Assembly: GCA_963705635.1 (NCBI GenBank)
Contig: CAVPKH010000001.1
Location: 248,001-312,000 of the forward strand
Origin: VRUE01 sp963705635
GTDB lineage: Bacteria > Actinomycetota > Thermoleophilia > Solirubrobacterales > 70-9
Length of the DNA: 64,000 nucleotides
Direction of reading: 5' to 3'
Made by a program: the position numbers and the translations under genes. Positions 25,503-34,312 of the stretch are shown piece after piece. The stretch's first letter is position 1; each line of letters begins with the position of its first letter. The notes under the pieces are model-generated. The model saw only the letters and a list, made by a program, of their open reading frames with translations. It made no database searches and was not told the origin of the DNA.

Positions 25503-28500
25503 ACGCCGTGATCAGCAAGGAGAGCAGGAAGATGACCACACGGATACTTGGCGCCGTTCTCGTCGCCAGCGCCTTTGTGCTGGCGGCCGCGGCCTCGGCA
25601 TCGGCCGCGGCGCCCACCTGGAAGCTGACCGCGGCGTCGGAGCCGACCAACTTCGCCGCCGGCTCCGCTCCCACCGAAACCGGCCCCGCCGCCAGGCCCC
25701 AGTACGTCGTGATGGCGACGAACGTCGGCTCGGCGCCAACCAGCGGCACGATCACCTTCACCGACACGCTGCCGGCTGGCCTGACCCCCACGAACCCGGT
25801 CGCCACCCACAACCTCGAAGGGGGTTTCTACAAAATCCCCTGCAACGTTACGGGGCAGACGGTCACCTGCGCCGACTCCACCGCATTGCCACCGGGCAAG
25901 TGGGTGCAAATCCTGATCCCGGTCGAAGTGGACGAAGACGTCTCCGGCAGCGTCACCAACCAGGCGAGCATCGTTGGCGGCGGCGCCCCCGAAGCGACGA
26001 GAACGACGACGACGACGATCAGCGAGGCGATTCCCCCCTTCGACTTCCTTCCCGGCTCAGCCGGCCTGAGTGCCTTTGTCACGGGCGCCGACGGGGGGTC
26101 GGCAACCCAGGCGGGCTCACATCCCTTCGCGCTGACGGTCGACCTTGGCTTGCCCACCCAGGAACCGCCCGGCGGTGGGCTGTTCCACGCCGGTCACCCG
26201 ATGAACCTGAAGGTGCACCTGCCGCGAGGGATGGTCGCCAACCCCCAGGCGGTTACGTCCCAATGCACCGAGGCCCAGCTCGAGTCGGGGGGAGAAGAAC
26301 AATTTGGCGGCTGCCCCGATGCCGCGGTGGTCGGCGCGGTCGTCGTGCTGACCAATCTCGGCTCGAGCATCTACCCCAAACCGAGCGCCCTCTACAACAT
26401 GGTGCCGCCGCCGGGTGTGGCAGCAGAGTTTGCCTTCGACGCCGCGGGAGTCGGGATCTTCATTCACCTGATGGGCCAGGTCAACTCAGCGGGCGAATAC
26501 GAGCTCGGAACCGACACCGACAACATCCTGGCTCGGCGGCTGAACCCGCTGATCAATTTCCAGGCGCAGCTGTGGGGGGACCCGTCCGACCCCGGCCACG
26601 ATGCGATGCGGGGGAAGTGCACGGATGCCATTGCGGATCCTTGTTCCAGAGCGGCCAAAACTCGCCTCGATACCCCCCTCCTGACGATGCCCAGCTCCTG
26701 CGGGGAAACGCTCACCGCGACCGCGTCGGCCAGGTCCTGGGAGGAACCCTCACGCACGGTCAACGCCAGCACCGCCTTCGAAGACTCCCTCGGCAACCCA
26801 ACCAGCACCGACGGCTGCAACAAACTCGAGTTCGCTCCCGAATTCGAAGCCAAGCCGACGACGAACCTCGCCGATGCGCCCTCGGGCCTTGACGTCAACC
26901 TGCACGTCCCCCAGAGCAATGGCTTTGAACCCGCCACGGCGAACTTCAAAGACGTCAAGGTCATCTTGCCCGCGGGGATGGCGATCAATCCCTCCACGGC
27001 CAGCGGCCAGGGGGCCTGCGGCTCGGCCCAGATCGGGCTTCTCACCCCTATCGGCCAGAGCCCGATCCACTTCAGCGAAGCTCCAGGCTCCTGTCCGCAG
27101 GAGGCTAAGGTCGGCTCGGTCGAAGTCGGGACCCCGCTGCTCGATCACCCCCTTTCCGGCGGCGTCTACCTGGCAAAGCCCTTCGACAACCCCTTCGGCT
27201 CGCTGATTGCGATCTACCTCGATGTGGAGGACCCCGCGACCGGCGTCGTCGCCAAGCTGGCGGGCAAGGTCGAAGCCAACCCCCAGACGGGTCAGCTCAC
27301 CACGACCTTCAGCGAAAACCCAGAGCTGCCGATCGAAGACGTGAAGGTCTCCCTGTTCAAAGGGCCGAGGGCGCCACTGACGACCCCGATCGCCTGCGGC
27401 ACCTACTCGACTGCCGCGGAGATCACCCCTTGGAGCACTCCAGAAGGGGTAGATGCCCAACTCTCCGATTCCTTTGGGACGTCGGTAGCTGCGGCGGGCA
27501 GCGGCGCCTGCCCGACAAGCGAAGCGACGGCGCCCAGTCACCCCGCCTTCGCCGCGGGCACGATCGCCCCCCAGGCCGCCGCCTACAGCCCCTTCGTCCT
27601 GAAGCTCTCACGCGAAGACGGCAGCCAGCGCCTCACCGGCCTCGACACCACCCTGCCCAAGGGGTTGATCGGCAAGCTCGCGGGTGTCGCCTCCTGCTCA
27701 GAGGCCGCTATCGCCCACGCCCAGGCCAGGAGCCAACCCAACCAAGGCGCCTTGGAGCAGCAGAGTCCCTCCTGCCCCGCCGCCTCAGAGGTGGGAACGG
27801 TGACGGTGGGCGCCGGATCTGGCATAGCCCCCTTCTACGCCCAGGGCCACGCCTATCTGGCCGGCCCCTACAAGGGCGCGCCACTGAGCCTCGCCGTGAT
27901 CACCCCTGCGGTCGCCGGTCCCTTTGACCTGGGGGCGGTGACGGTCAGGGTCGCTTTGCGGATCGACCCCGAAACGGTTCAGGTCCGCGCCGTCTCCGAT
28001 CCCCTGCCGACGATCCTCGACGGCATTCCCCTCGACGTGCGCTCGGTTGCGGTCAAATTGAGCCGCCCCGACTTCACCCTCAATCCAACGTCCTGTGACC
28101 CGATGGCGGTGATCGGCGTCGCCACCTCCGCACTGGGCCAGGGGGCTTCGCTGACCAGCCCCTTCCAGGTCGGCGGCTGCTCCGCGCTCGGGTTCAAGCC
28201 CAAGCTCGCCTTCTCGCTCAAGGGCGCCACCAAGCGCGCCGGGCACCCCTCGCTCAGGGCCACCCTGAGATTCCCCCAAGGCGCCTACGCCAATACCGCC
28301 AGGGCCCAGGTCACCCTGCCCCATTCCGAGTTCATCGACCAGGCTCACTTCCGGACGATCTGCACCAGGGTGCAGTTCGCCGCCAAGCAGTGCCCGGCGG
28401 GCTCCGTCTACGGCCACGTCAGGGCGACCAGCCCGCTGGTCGACTACGCGATCGAAGGCCCGGTCTACCTGCGCAGCTCAACCCATCAGCTGCCCGACCT

Positions 28501-28813
28501 GGTGGCCGCGCTCAGCGGCCCGGCCTCCCAGCCGGTTGAAGTGAACGCGGTTGGCCGGGTGGACTCGGTGAACGGGGGGATCCGCACCACCTTCGAGAGC
28601 TTCCCCGACGTTCCGGCCGCCAAGATCGTGCTGACGATGAAGGGCGGCAAGAAGGGGCTCTTCGTCAACTCGACCAACCTCTGCAAATCACCCCACCGCG
28701 CAACCGCCCTCTTCGACGGCCAAAACGGCAAGACCTTTGACTCGAGACCGGTGATGGAGGTGTCCTGCAAGGGCAAGGGCCGCAAGGGGGGCCGCCGTAA
28801 GGCCCACCGGTGA
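25499..28813 (+). CDS. Secreted protein, family B, with N-terminal DUF11-like domain (1104 aa)
   Basis: The ATG at 25499 overlaps the previous stop. A second ATG at 25532 (MTTRILGAVL) has a nearer AAGGAG site and is an alternative. After the signal peptide a DUF11-like beta domain spans ~35-160 (WKLTAASEPTNF..., TNVGSAPTSGTITFTDTLPAGL), which the family B members of unit 1 lack. The usual family B pattern follows: LYNMVPPPG, CPQEAKVGSVE, GGVYLAKPFDNPFGSL, SCSEAAIAHA, CPAASEVGTV, YLAGPYKGAPLSLAVI, VYLRSSTHQLPDL, NLC...GQNGK, and the basic tail CKGKGRKGGRRKAHR. It is the first of two adjacent, similar family B genes. Confidence 0.8.
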   Translation: MNAVISKESRKMTTRILGAVLVASAFVLAAAASASAAAPTWKLTAASEPTNFAAGSAPTETGPAARPQYVVMATNVGSAPTSGTITFTDTLPAGLTPTNPVATHNLEGGFYKIPCNVTGQTVTCADSTALPPGKWVQILIPVEVDEDVSGSVTNQASIVGGGAPEATRTTTTTISEAIPPFDFLPGSAGLSAFVTGADGGSATQAGSHPFALTVDLGLPTQEPPGGGLFHAGHPMNLKVHLPRGMVANPQAVTSQCTEAQLESGGEEQFGGCPDAAVVGAVVVLTNLGSSIYPKPSALYNMVPPPGVAAEFAFDAAGVGIFIHLMGQVNSAGEYELGTDTDNILARRLNPLINFQAQLWGDPSDPGHDAMRGKCTDAIADPCSRAAKTRLDTPLLTMPSSCGETLTATASARSWEEPSRTVNASTAFEDSLGNPTSTDGCNKLEFAPEFEAKPTTNLADAPSGLDVNLHVPQSNGFEPATANFKDVKVILPAGMAINPSTASGQGACGSAQIGLLTPIGQSPIHFSEAPGSCPQEAKVGSVEVGTPLLDHPLSGGVYLAKPFDNPFGSLIAIYLDVEDPATGVVAKLAGKVEANPQTGQLTTTFSENPELPIEDVKVSLFKGPRAPLTTPIACGTYSTAAEITPWSTPEGVDAQLSDSFGTSVAAAGSGACPTSEATAPSHPAFAAGTIAPQAAAYSPFVLKLSREDGSQRLTGLDTTLPKGLIGKLAGVASCSEAAIAHAQARSQPNQGALEQQSPSCPAASEVGTVTVGAGSGIAPFYAQGHAYLAGPYKGAPLSLAVITPAVAGPFDLGAVTVRVALRIDPETVQVRAVSDPLPTILDGIPLDVRSVAVKLSRPDFTLNPTSCDPMAVIGVATSALGQGASLTSPFQVGGCSALGFKPKLAFSLKGATKRAGHPSLRATLRFPQGAYANTARAQVTLPHSEFIDQAHFRTICTRVQFAAKQCPAGSVYGHVRATSPLVDYAIEGPVYLRSSTHQLPDLVAALSGPASQPVEVNAVGRVDSVNGGIRTTFESFPDVPAAKIVLTMKGGKKGLFVNSTNLCKSPHRATALFDGQNGKTFDSRPVMEVSCKGKGRKGGRRKAHR

Positions 28814-31800
28814 GCGCCGCGCATCGAGCGCTGCTCCTGCTGGGGTTAGCGGTGCTGTCCAGCGGCGCCCTCTCCAGCGGCGCCCTGGCCGCGGCGCCGG
28901 CCTGGAAGCTGACCGTGGCCTCCGAGCCCACCAACTTCGCCCCCGGCTCTGTTCCGGGTGGATTCAGCTCCTTCGGGCACTATCCGGAGTACAACATCCT
29001 CGCTACCAACGTCGGCTCCGCGCCAAGCAGTGGGCCGATCACGATCACGGACACTTTGCCGGCGGGTGTGACGCCGGTCGAACCCCAGGGCAGGGACAGC
29101 GGCGTCGATGGCCTCGATCTGACCGAATTCCCCTGCGCCGCCTCGGGGCAGACGGTCAGCTGCACGGACCTTCACACGATTGGACCCGGTCGCGTGATCC
29201 AAGTCTCGATCCCGGTTGCGGTGGCGCCCGACGCCGCGCCCAGCCTGATCAATCAGGCGAGCATCGTTGGCGGTGGCAGCGGGGAAGCGAGGGCGACGAC
29301 GACGACGACGATCGACTCGCGGGCCGCTGCCTTTGGCCTAGCCAGCGGCTCAGCCGGCCTCAGCCTCGCACTCACCGCCGCTCAGGGCGCGCCGGTGACC
29401 CAGGCGGGATCGCACCCTTACCAGGTGACGATCGACGGCGGTTTCTCGACCGCTCTCGCCGCACAGAATCTGATTGGCGCATCGCACGTCCGCGACCTCC
29501 ACGCCTACCTCCCTCGCGGAATGACGCTCGACCCAACGGCGACGCCCGTGCTCTGCACCGAGGCCCAGCTGGAGAGCAATGACTGCCCCGATGCCTCCGC
29601 GATCGGCTTCGCCAGCTTTCAGACGATCCTCACCTCTCCAACCGTGGGCGCCTCCCCCCTTTACAACATGGTGCCCCCGCCTGGCTCCCCTCTCGAGCTT
29701 GCCCTGAATCCCTTCGGCCTCAATCTCTTCTTTCTGCACTTTCTGGGCGGCGCGAATGCGGCTGGGAAATACCAGCTCTCGCTCAACGCCGCTGAGCTTC
29801 CCGCCGGTCAGCTGAGACCGGTGATCAGCATCCAGGTCCAGCTTTGGGGGAACCCCACCGATCCCAGTCACGACGGGGTGCGCGGGGCATGCGTCTTTGC
29901 TGGGGGCAGCTGTCCGGTGAAGGCATCCGACAGGCCGTTTTTGACGATGCCCGGTTCTTGCCTGGGCCCGCTGGCCGTGGGTATTGCCAGCGATACCTGG
30001 GAGGACCCTGGTCGAATGCTCGAATACAGCGCCGGGGCTGAAGAAGCCCTTGGCGAGCCGGTCAGCCTCGAGGGTTGCAACAAGCTCGAGTTCGCTCCCA
30101 CGATCGAGGCCAAGCCCACCACCAACCTCGCCGACTCGCCCTCGGGCCTGGACCTCGAGCTGCACCTGCCGCAAAGCCAGGACCTCGACCGCCTGGCCGA
30201 GGCCAATCTCAAAGACACCAGGATCACCTTGCCTGAGGGGATGGCGATCAATCCCCCTTTTGCCGGGGGAGCTGGCGCTTGCACCCGAGCCGAGGTGGAT
30301 CTGGGCGGTCCCGAGCCGGCCAGCTGTCCGCCGGCCTCGAGGCTTGGCACTGTTGAGGTCAAGACTCCGCTGCTCGACCACGCCCTGCCGGGCGCGCTAT
30401 ACCTGGCCAAGCCCCTCGAGAACCCTTCCCGCTCCCTCTTGGCGCTCTACCTGGTGATCCACGACCCACAGTCGGGAATCGTGGTCAAGCTCGCGGGTAA
30501 GGTCGAGGCAGACCCCCAAAGCGGCCAGCTCACGGTCAGCTTCCCGGAAAGCCCCGAGCTGCCTCTCGAAGAGCTCGAGGTTCACCTATTCGGGGGACCG
30601 AGGGCGCCATTTCGCACCCCGTCGATCTGCGCCACGTACGGCATTGCCTCTGTGCTCACGCCTTGGAGCGCTCCCGAAGGCGTCGATGCGCGCTCCTCCG
30701 ATCGCTTCGCGATCAGCGCGTCCCCGGGCGGCGGGCCCTGTCCCACCGCGGAGGCTGCCTTGCCCAGCGCGCCCAGCTTCAGCGCGGGCACGGTCGCTCC
30801 AAAAGCGGGGGTCCGCTCTCCCTTCGTCTTGAAGCTGAGCCGCGGGGACGGTACCCAGCCTCTGGGCAAGGTCGAGGCCACCCTTCCCGAGGGCCTGCTC
30901 GGAGGGCTCGCCGGGATCCCCTACTGCTCGCCGGCGGGCATCGCCCAAGCCCAGTCCCGCTTCCATCCGGGCGAGGGCGCGTTGGAGCAGGCGAGCCCAA
31001 GCTGCCCGGCGGCCTCGGAGCTGGGCACGGTCGACATCGGCGCCGGGGCGGGGCTCGTACCCCTGCACCTGCGCGGACGCGTCTACCTGGCCGGCCCGTA
31101 CAAAGGCGCAGCGCTCAGCTTGGTGACGATCGTCCCGGCGTTGGGCGGTCCCTTCGACCTCGGAGCGGTGGTGGTCCGCTCGGCACTGCGGGTTGATGCC
31201 GCAACCACCCAAGTCCAGGCGATATCGGACCCTTTGCCCCAGATCCTCAACGGAATTCCGCTTGACGTCAGGAGCATCGCCTGGAAGCTCGACCGCCCCG
31301 GCTTCAGCTCCAACCCGACCTCCTGCGAGCCGATGACGGTGACCGGCGCCGCCACCTCGGCCCTGGGCGCGGCGACCGCTCTCTCCAGCCCCTTCCAGGT
31401 CGGTAATTGCCGCGGGCTTGGCTTTTCGCCGAAGCTCTCCCTGCGCTTGGGCAGCGCTACCGGCCGCGGCGGGCACCCAGCCATTCGGGCCGCTCTCACC
31501 TTCCCCGCGGCGGGCGAGCCGCAAGCTGACCTCGCCTCCGCTCGGCTCGCATTGCCGCGCTCGTTGACCCTCGATCGCTCCAGCATCGGCGCTCTTTGCG
31601 GCGGCGCTCAGCTCGCCGCACGCCAATGCCCGGCAACTTCGGCATTCGGCCACCTCACGGCAAAGACGCCGCTCTTGGACAAGCCGCTCCAGGGCCCCGT
31701 CTACCTGCGGCCATCCGGGCGCGACCTGCCCGAATTGGTCGCCGTGCTCGGTGGCCAGCTCGAAGTCGCCGTCGCCGCGCGCCTCAACCTCAGCCGCGGC

Positions 31801-32043
31801 CGCCTTCGCGCCAGCTTTGGGTCACTGCCCGATGCCCCGCTCTCGAAGCTTGTCCTGTCAATCAATGGCGGCAGGAGGGGCTTGGTGCGCAACCGGGCGA
31901 ACCTCTGCAAGACCCGCAACCGAGTGACGGCCAGCTTCGAAGGCCAGAACGGCAAGGTTGACGAAGCGAGCCCGCTCATCGCTGTTTCCTGCAAGGAGTC
32001 CTCGCGCAGGGGTGGGCGGAGAGGGCGGAGAGGGCGGCGATGA
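28810..32043 (+). CDS. Secreted protein, family B, with N-terminal DUF11-like domain (1077 aa)
   Basis: The GTG at 28810 overlaps the previous stop (GTGA) and leads into a signal peptide (LLLLGLAVLSSGALSSGALA). The domain order is the same as in the gene before it, starting with WKLTVASEPTNFAPGS, so the two are a tandem duplication. Recognisable signatures include LYNMVPPPGSPLELAL, CPPASRLGTVEVKTPLL, GALYLAKPLENP, GIPYCSPAGIAQAQ, CPAASELGTVD, YLAGPYKGAALSLVTI and NLC....R....EGQNGK. The tail is Arg-rich (RRGGRRGRRGRR). It overlaps the next gene by ATGA. Confidence 0.8.
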   Translation: MSAAHRALLLLGLAVLSSGALSSGALAAAPAWKLTVASEPTNFAPGSVPGGFSSFGHYPEYNILATNVGSAPSSGPITITDTLPAGVTPVEPQGRDSGVDGLDLTEFPCAASGQTVSCTDLHTIGPGRVIQVSIPVAVAPDAAPSLINQASIVGGGSGEARATTTTTIDSRAAAFGLASGSAGLSLALTAAQGAPVTQAGSHPYQVTIDGGFSTALAAQNLIGASHVRDLHAYLPRGMTLDPTATPVLCTEAQLESNDCPDASAIGFASFQTILTSPTVGASPLYNMVPPPGSPLELALNPFGLNLFFLHFLGGANAAGKYQLSLNAAELPAGQLRPVISIQVQLWGNPTDPSHDGVRGACVFAGGSCPVKASDRPFLTMPGSCLGPLAVGIASDTWEDPGRMLEYSAGAEEALGEPVSLEGCNKLEFAPTIEAKPTTNLADSPSGLDLELHLPQSQDLDRLAEANLKDTRITLPEGMAINPPFAGGAGACTRAEVDLGGPEPASCPPASRLGTVEVKTPLLDHALPGALYLAKPLENPSRSLLALYLVIHDPQSGIVVKLAGKVEADPQSGQLTVSFPESPELPLEELEVHLFGGPRAPFRTPSICATYGIASVLTPWSAPEGVDARSSDRFAISASPGGGPCPTAEAALPSAPSFSAGTVAPKAGVRSPFVLKLSRGDGTQPLGKVEATLPEGLLGGLAGIPYCSPAGIAQAQSRFHPGEGALEQASPSCPAASELGTVDIGAGAGLVPLHLRGRVYLAGPYKGAALSLVTIVPALGGPFDLGAVVVRSALRVDAATTQVQAISDPLPQILNGIPLDVRSIAWKLDRPGFSSNPTSCEPMTVTGAATSALGAATALSSPFQVGNCRGLGFSPKLSLRLGSATGRGGHPAIRAALTFPAAGEPQADLASARLALPRSLTLDRSSIGALCGGAQLAARQCPATSAFGHLTAKTPLLDKPLQGPVYLRPSGRDLPELVAVLGGQLEVAVAARLNLSRGRLRASFGSLPDAPLSKLVLSINGGRRGLVRNRANLCKTRNRVTASFEGQNGKVDEASPLIAVSCKESSRRGGRRGRRGRR

Positions 32044-34312
32044 AGACCCGCCTTCTCTTCCTCGTCGCGCTCGCTCTGATCCTCGTTGCGGCTCCCGCGG
32101 CAAGGGCCGCTGGGCCGCCCCTGGTGGAAGAAACCTGGGTGGAAGGGGCCTCTGCGACCGGGGTCACCCTTTGGGCTGAGATCAACCCCAACGGCTCCGC
32201 GACCTTCTACCGCTTCGAATACGTTGGCGACGCGGCTTACCAGCAGAGCGGCTTTGAAACCGCGGCCCAATCGCCGCTCACGGGCTCGGTGGGGATCGGC
32301 GCCGGCACCACGGCGACGGTGGTCAACCGCCACGTCTCCGGCCTGACGCCCGCCAGCACGTACCACTACCGCGTCTGGGCCAGCAACTCCTTCGAAACGA
32401 CACTGGGGCCCGAGCACGTCTTGGGCACCCAGAGCCCGACCAACCTCTTCACCCTTCCCGACAACCGCGGCTGGGAGCTGGTCTCGCCAATAGACAAAGA
32501 GGGCGGCGCGATCCAAGGCCCCGGGCAGAACCAGGGCGGAGACCTGGATCAAGCGGCGGCCCAGGGGGGAGCCTTCACCTACAGCTCGGCCACCGCCTTC
32601 GCCAACGCCCAGGGTGCCCCACCGGCAAGCCAGTACCTGGCGACGAGAAGCGCCAATGGCTGGTCGAGCCAAAACGTCTCCACACCGCTGCATTCGGGCG
32701 CCTACGGTGAAGAACCTGACGGTGTCCCCTACCGGCTCTTCTCCACGGATCTGAGCCAGGGGTTGCTCTTCGGTGGGCAATGCATCGGCGAAGGCGCCGG
32801 GTGCGCTGTGGTCAACCCACCGCTGCCGGGCACGAGCGCCCCACCGGGCTATGCCAACCACTACCTCAGGGACAGCGCCACGGGGAGCTTTGGCTCCCTG
32901 CTCAGCGCCGCCGACGTCGCCCAGTCCACGCTGGGCCCCCAAGGCCCTGGCCGCAACCGTCGCCGCCGCCTCTCCCGACCTCTCCCACGTCGTCCTCTCC
33001 AGCTGCGCGGCGATGACGCCTGCCGCCACTGAAGTCCCGGCCGGGCCCGGGCAGTGCGACCCCGAAGAGCCCAACCTCTACGAGTGGTCATCCTCGGGCC
33101 TTGAATTGGTCAACGTCTTGCCGGGGGACACCGAAGGAACCCCCGGCGCGGCGATCGCCGCCTCCCTCGGCGCGATCTCCGCCGACGGCTCCCGCGCCTA
33201 CTGGAAAGAGCTCGAAAGCGGGAACTTGTATCTGCGCGAAGCCGGCCAGAGCGTCCAGGTCGACGAAACAGCCGGGGGAGGGGGGAGCTTTGAGGCCGCC
33301 TCGGCCGACGGGTCGATCGCCTTCTTCAGCGCCCAGGTCGGCGGGCAGGACCACCTCTTTCGCTGGTCGGCCGAGGCCAAAGCGGCAACCGACCTCACCC
33401 CGGCCGATGAAGTGGTGGGAGTGCTCGGCGCCTCCGCCGACGGCTCGCGCGTCTACTACCAAGGCGCCAGCGGCCTCGAGCTCTGGCGGGAAGGCACGAT
33501 CACCGAGGTCGCGCCGGGAGCAGACGCGACCCTACCCGGCGACTACCCGCCCGCCACGGGAACCGCCCGCCTCAGCCCCGACGGCGACCACCTTGCCTTC
33601 CTCTCCGTCGCCGAGCTGACCGACTACGACAACGCCGGCCACGTCGAGGCCTACCTCTACGGCCCGCCAGTGGGCGGCGGCGCGGCGGCCCTGATCTGCG
33701 CCTCTTGCAACCCGACCGGCGAACGCCCGCAGGGCGTCGGCCTCGATTCCAGGCGCGCCGCCCAATGGCAGCGCCCCAACCCCCTATAAGCCCCGCGCCC
33801 TTTCCGCGGATGGCACCAGGCTCTTCTTCGAGTCAAACGAATCCCTGGTGGCCCAGGACACCAACGCCCCTGCCGACGTCTACCAGTGGGAGGCCAAGGG
33901 CTCCGGCAACTGTCAGCGCTCGCCTGGCTGCGTCAGCCTGATCTCCAGCGGCAGAAGCCCAGGCGGGGCAACCTTCCTCGACGCCTCCGCCAATGGCTCA
34001 GACGCCTTCTTCCTCACCGACGCCTCGCTGGTCGGTGCCGACCCCGGCTCGGTAGACGTCTATGACGCAAAGGTCGGTGGCGGCTTTGCCGAAGCGCCAA
34101 AGCCGATCCCCTGCATCGGCGATGCCTGCCAGGCGCTGCCAAACGCGCCTGAAGATCCGACTCCCGGCACATTGGTGCCCAACTCGGGCAACCCGGGGCT
34201 TCACGTCGTCAAGGAAAAGCCAAAGAAGGGCAAAGGCAAGAAGGGCAAGGGACACAAGGGCAAGCACCACAAGCCCAAAAAGCAAAAGCACCACAAGGGA
34301 GGCAAGCGATGA
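32040..34312 (+). pseudogene. Secreted propeller protein, family A (short form), with two frameshifts
   Basis: The ATG overlaps the previous stop, followed by a signal peptide (LLFLVALALILVAAPAARA). There is no NHL section; a single Fn3-like domain (~25-135) leads directly into the TolB-like propeller (LPDNRGWELVSPIDKEGG). The frame changes at the C-run 32936-32940 (after AQSTLGP, continuing as KALAATVAAASPDLSH) and again near 33739 (after ERPQGV, continuing as ASIPGAPPNGSAPTPYKPRALS). Both are single extra bases, and removing them gives a ~757-aa protein. The end has the two-Cys motif PCIGDACQA and a Lys-rich tail (KGKGKKGKGHKGKHHK). Gene finders will show 32040-33032, ~32950-33789 and 33848-34312 as separate pieces. 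Confidence 0.78.

Noticed and set aside
25144..26892. 582-aa plus-strand ORF in an alternative frame over the A/B junction
   Set aside because: Arg/Pro-rich shadow crossing a well-supported ATGA junction.
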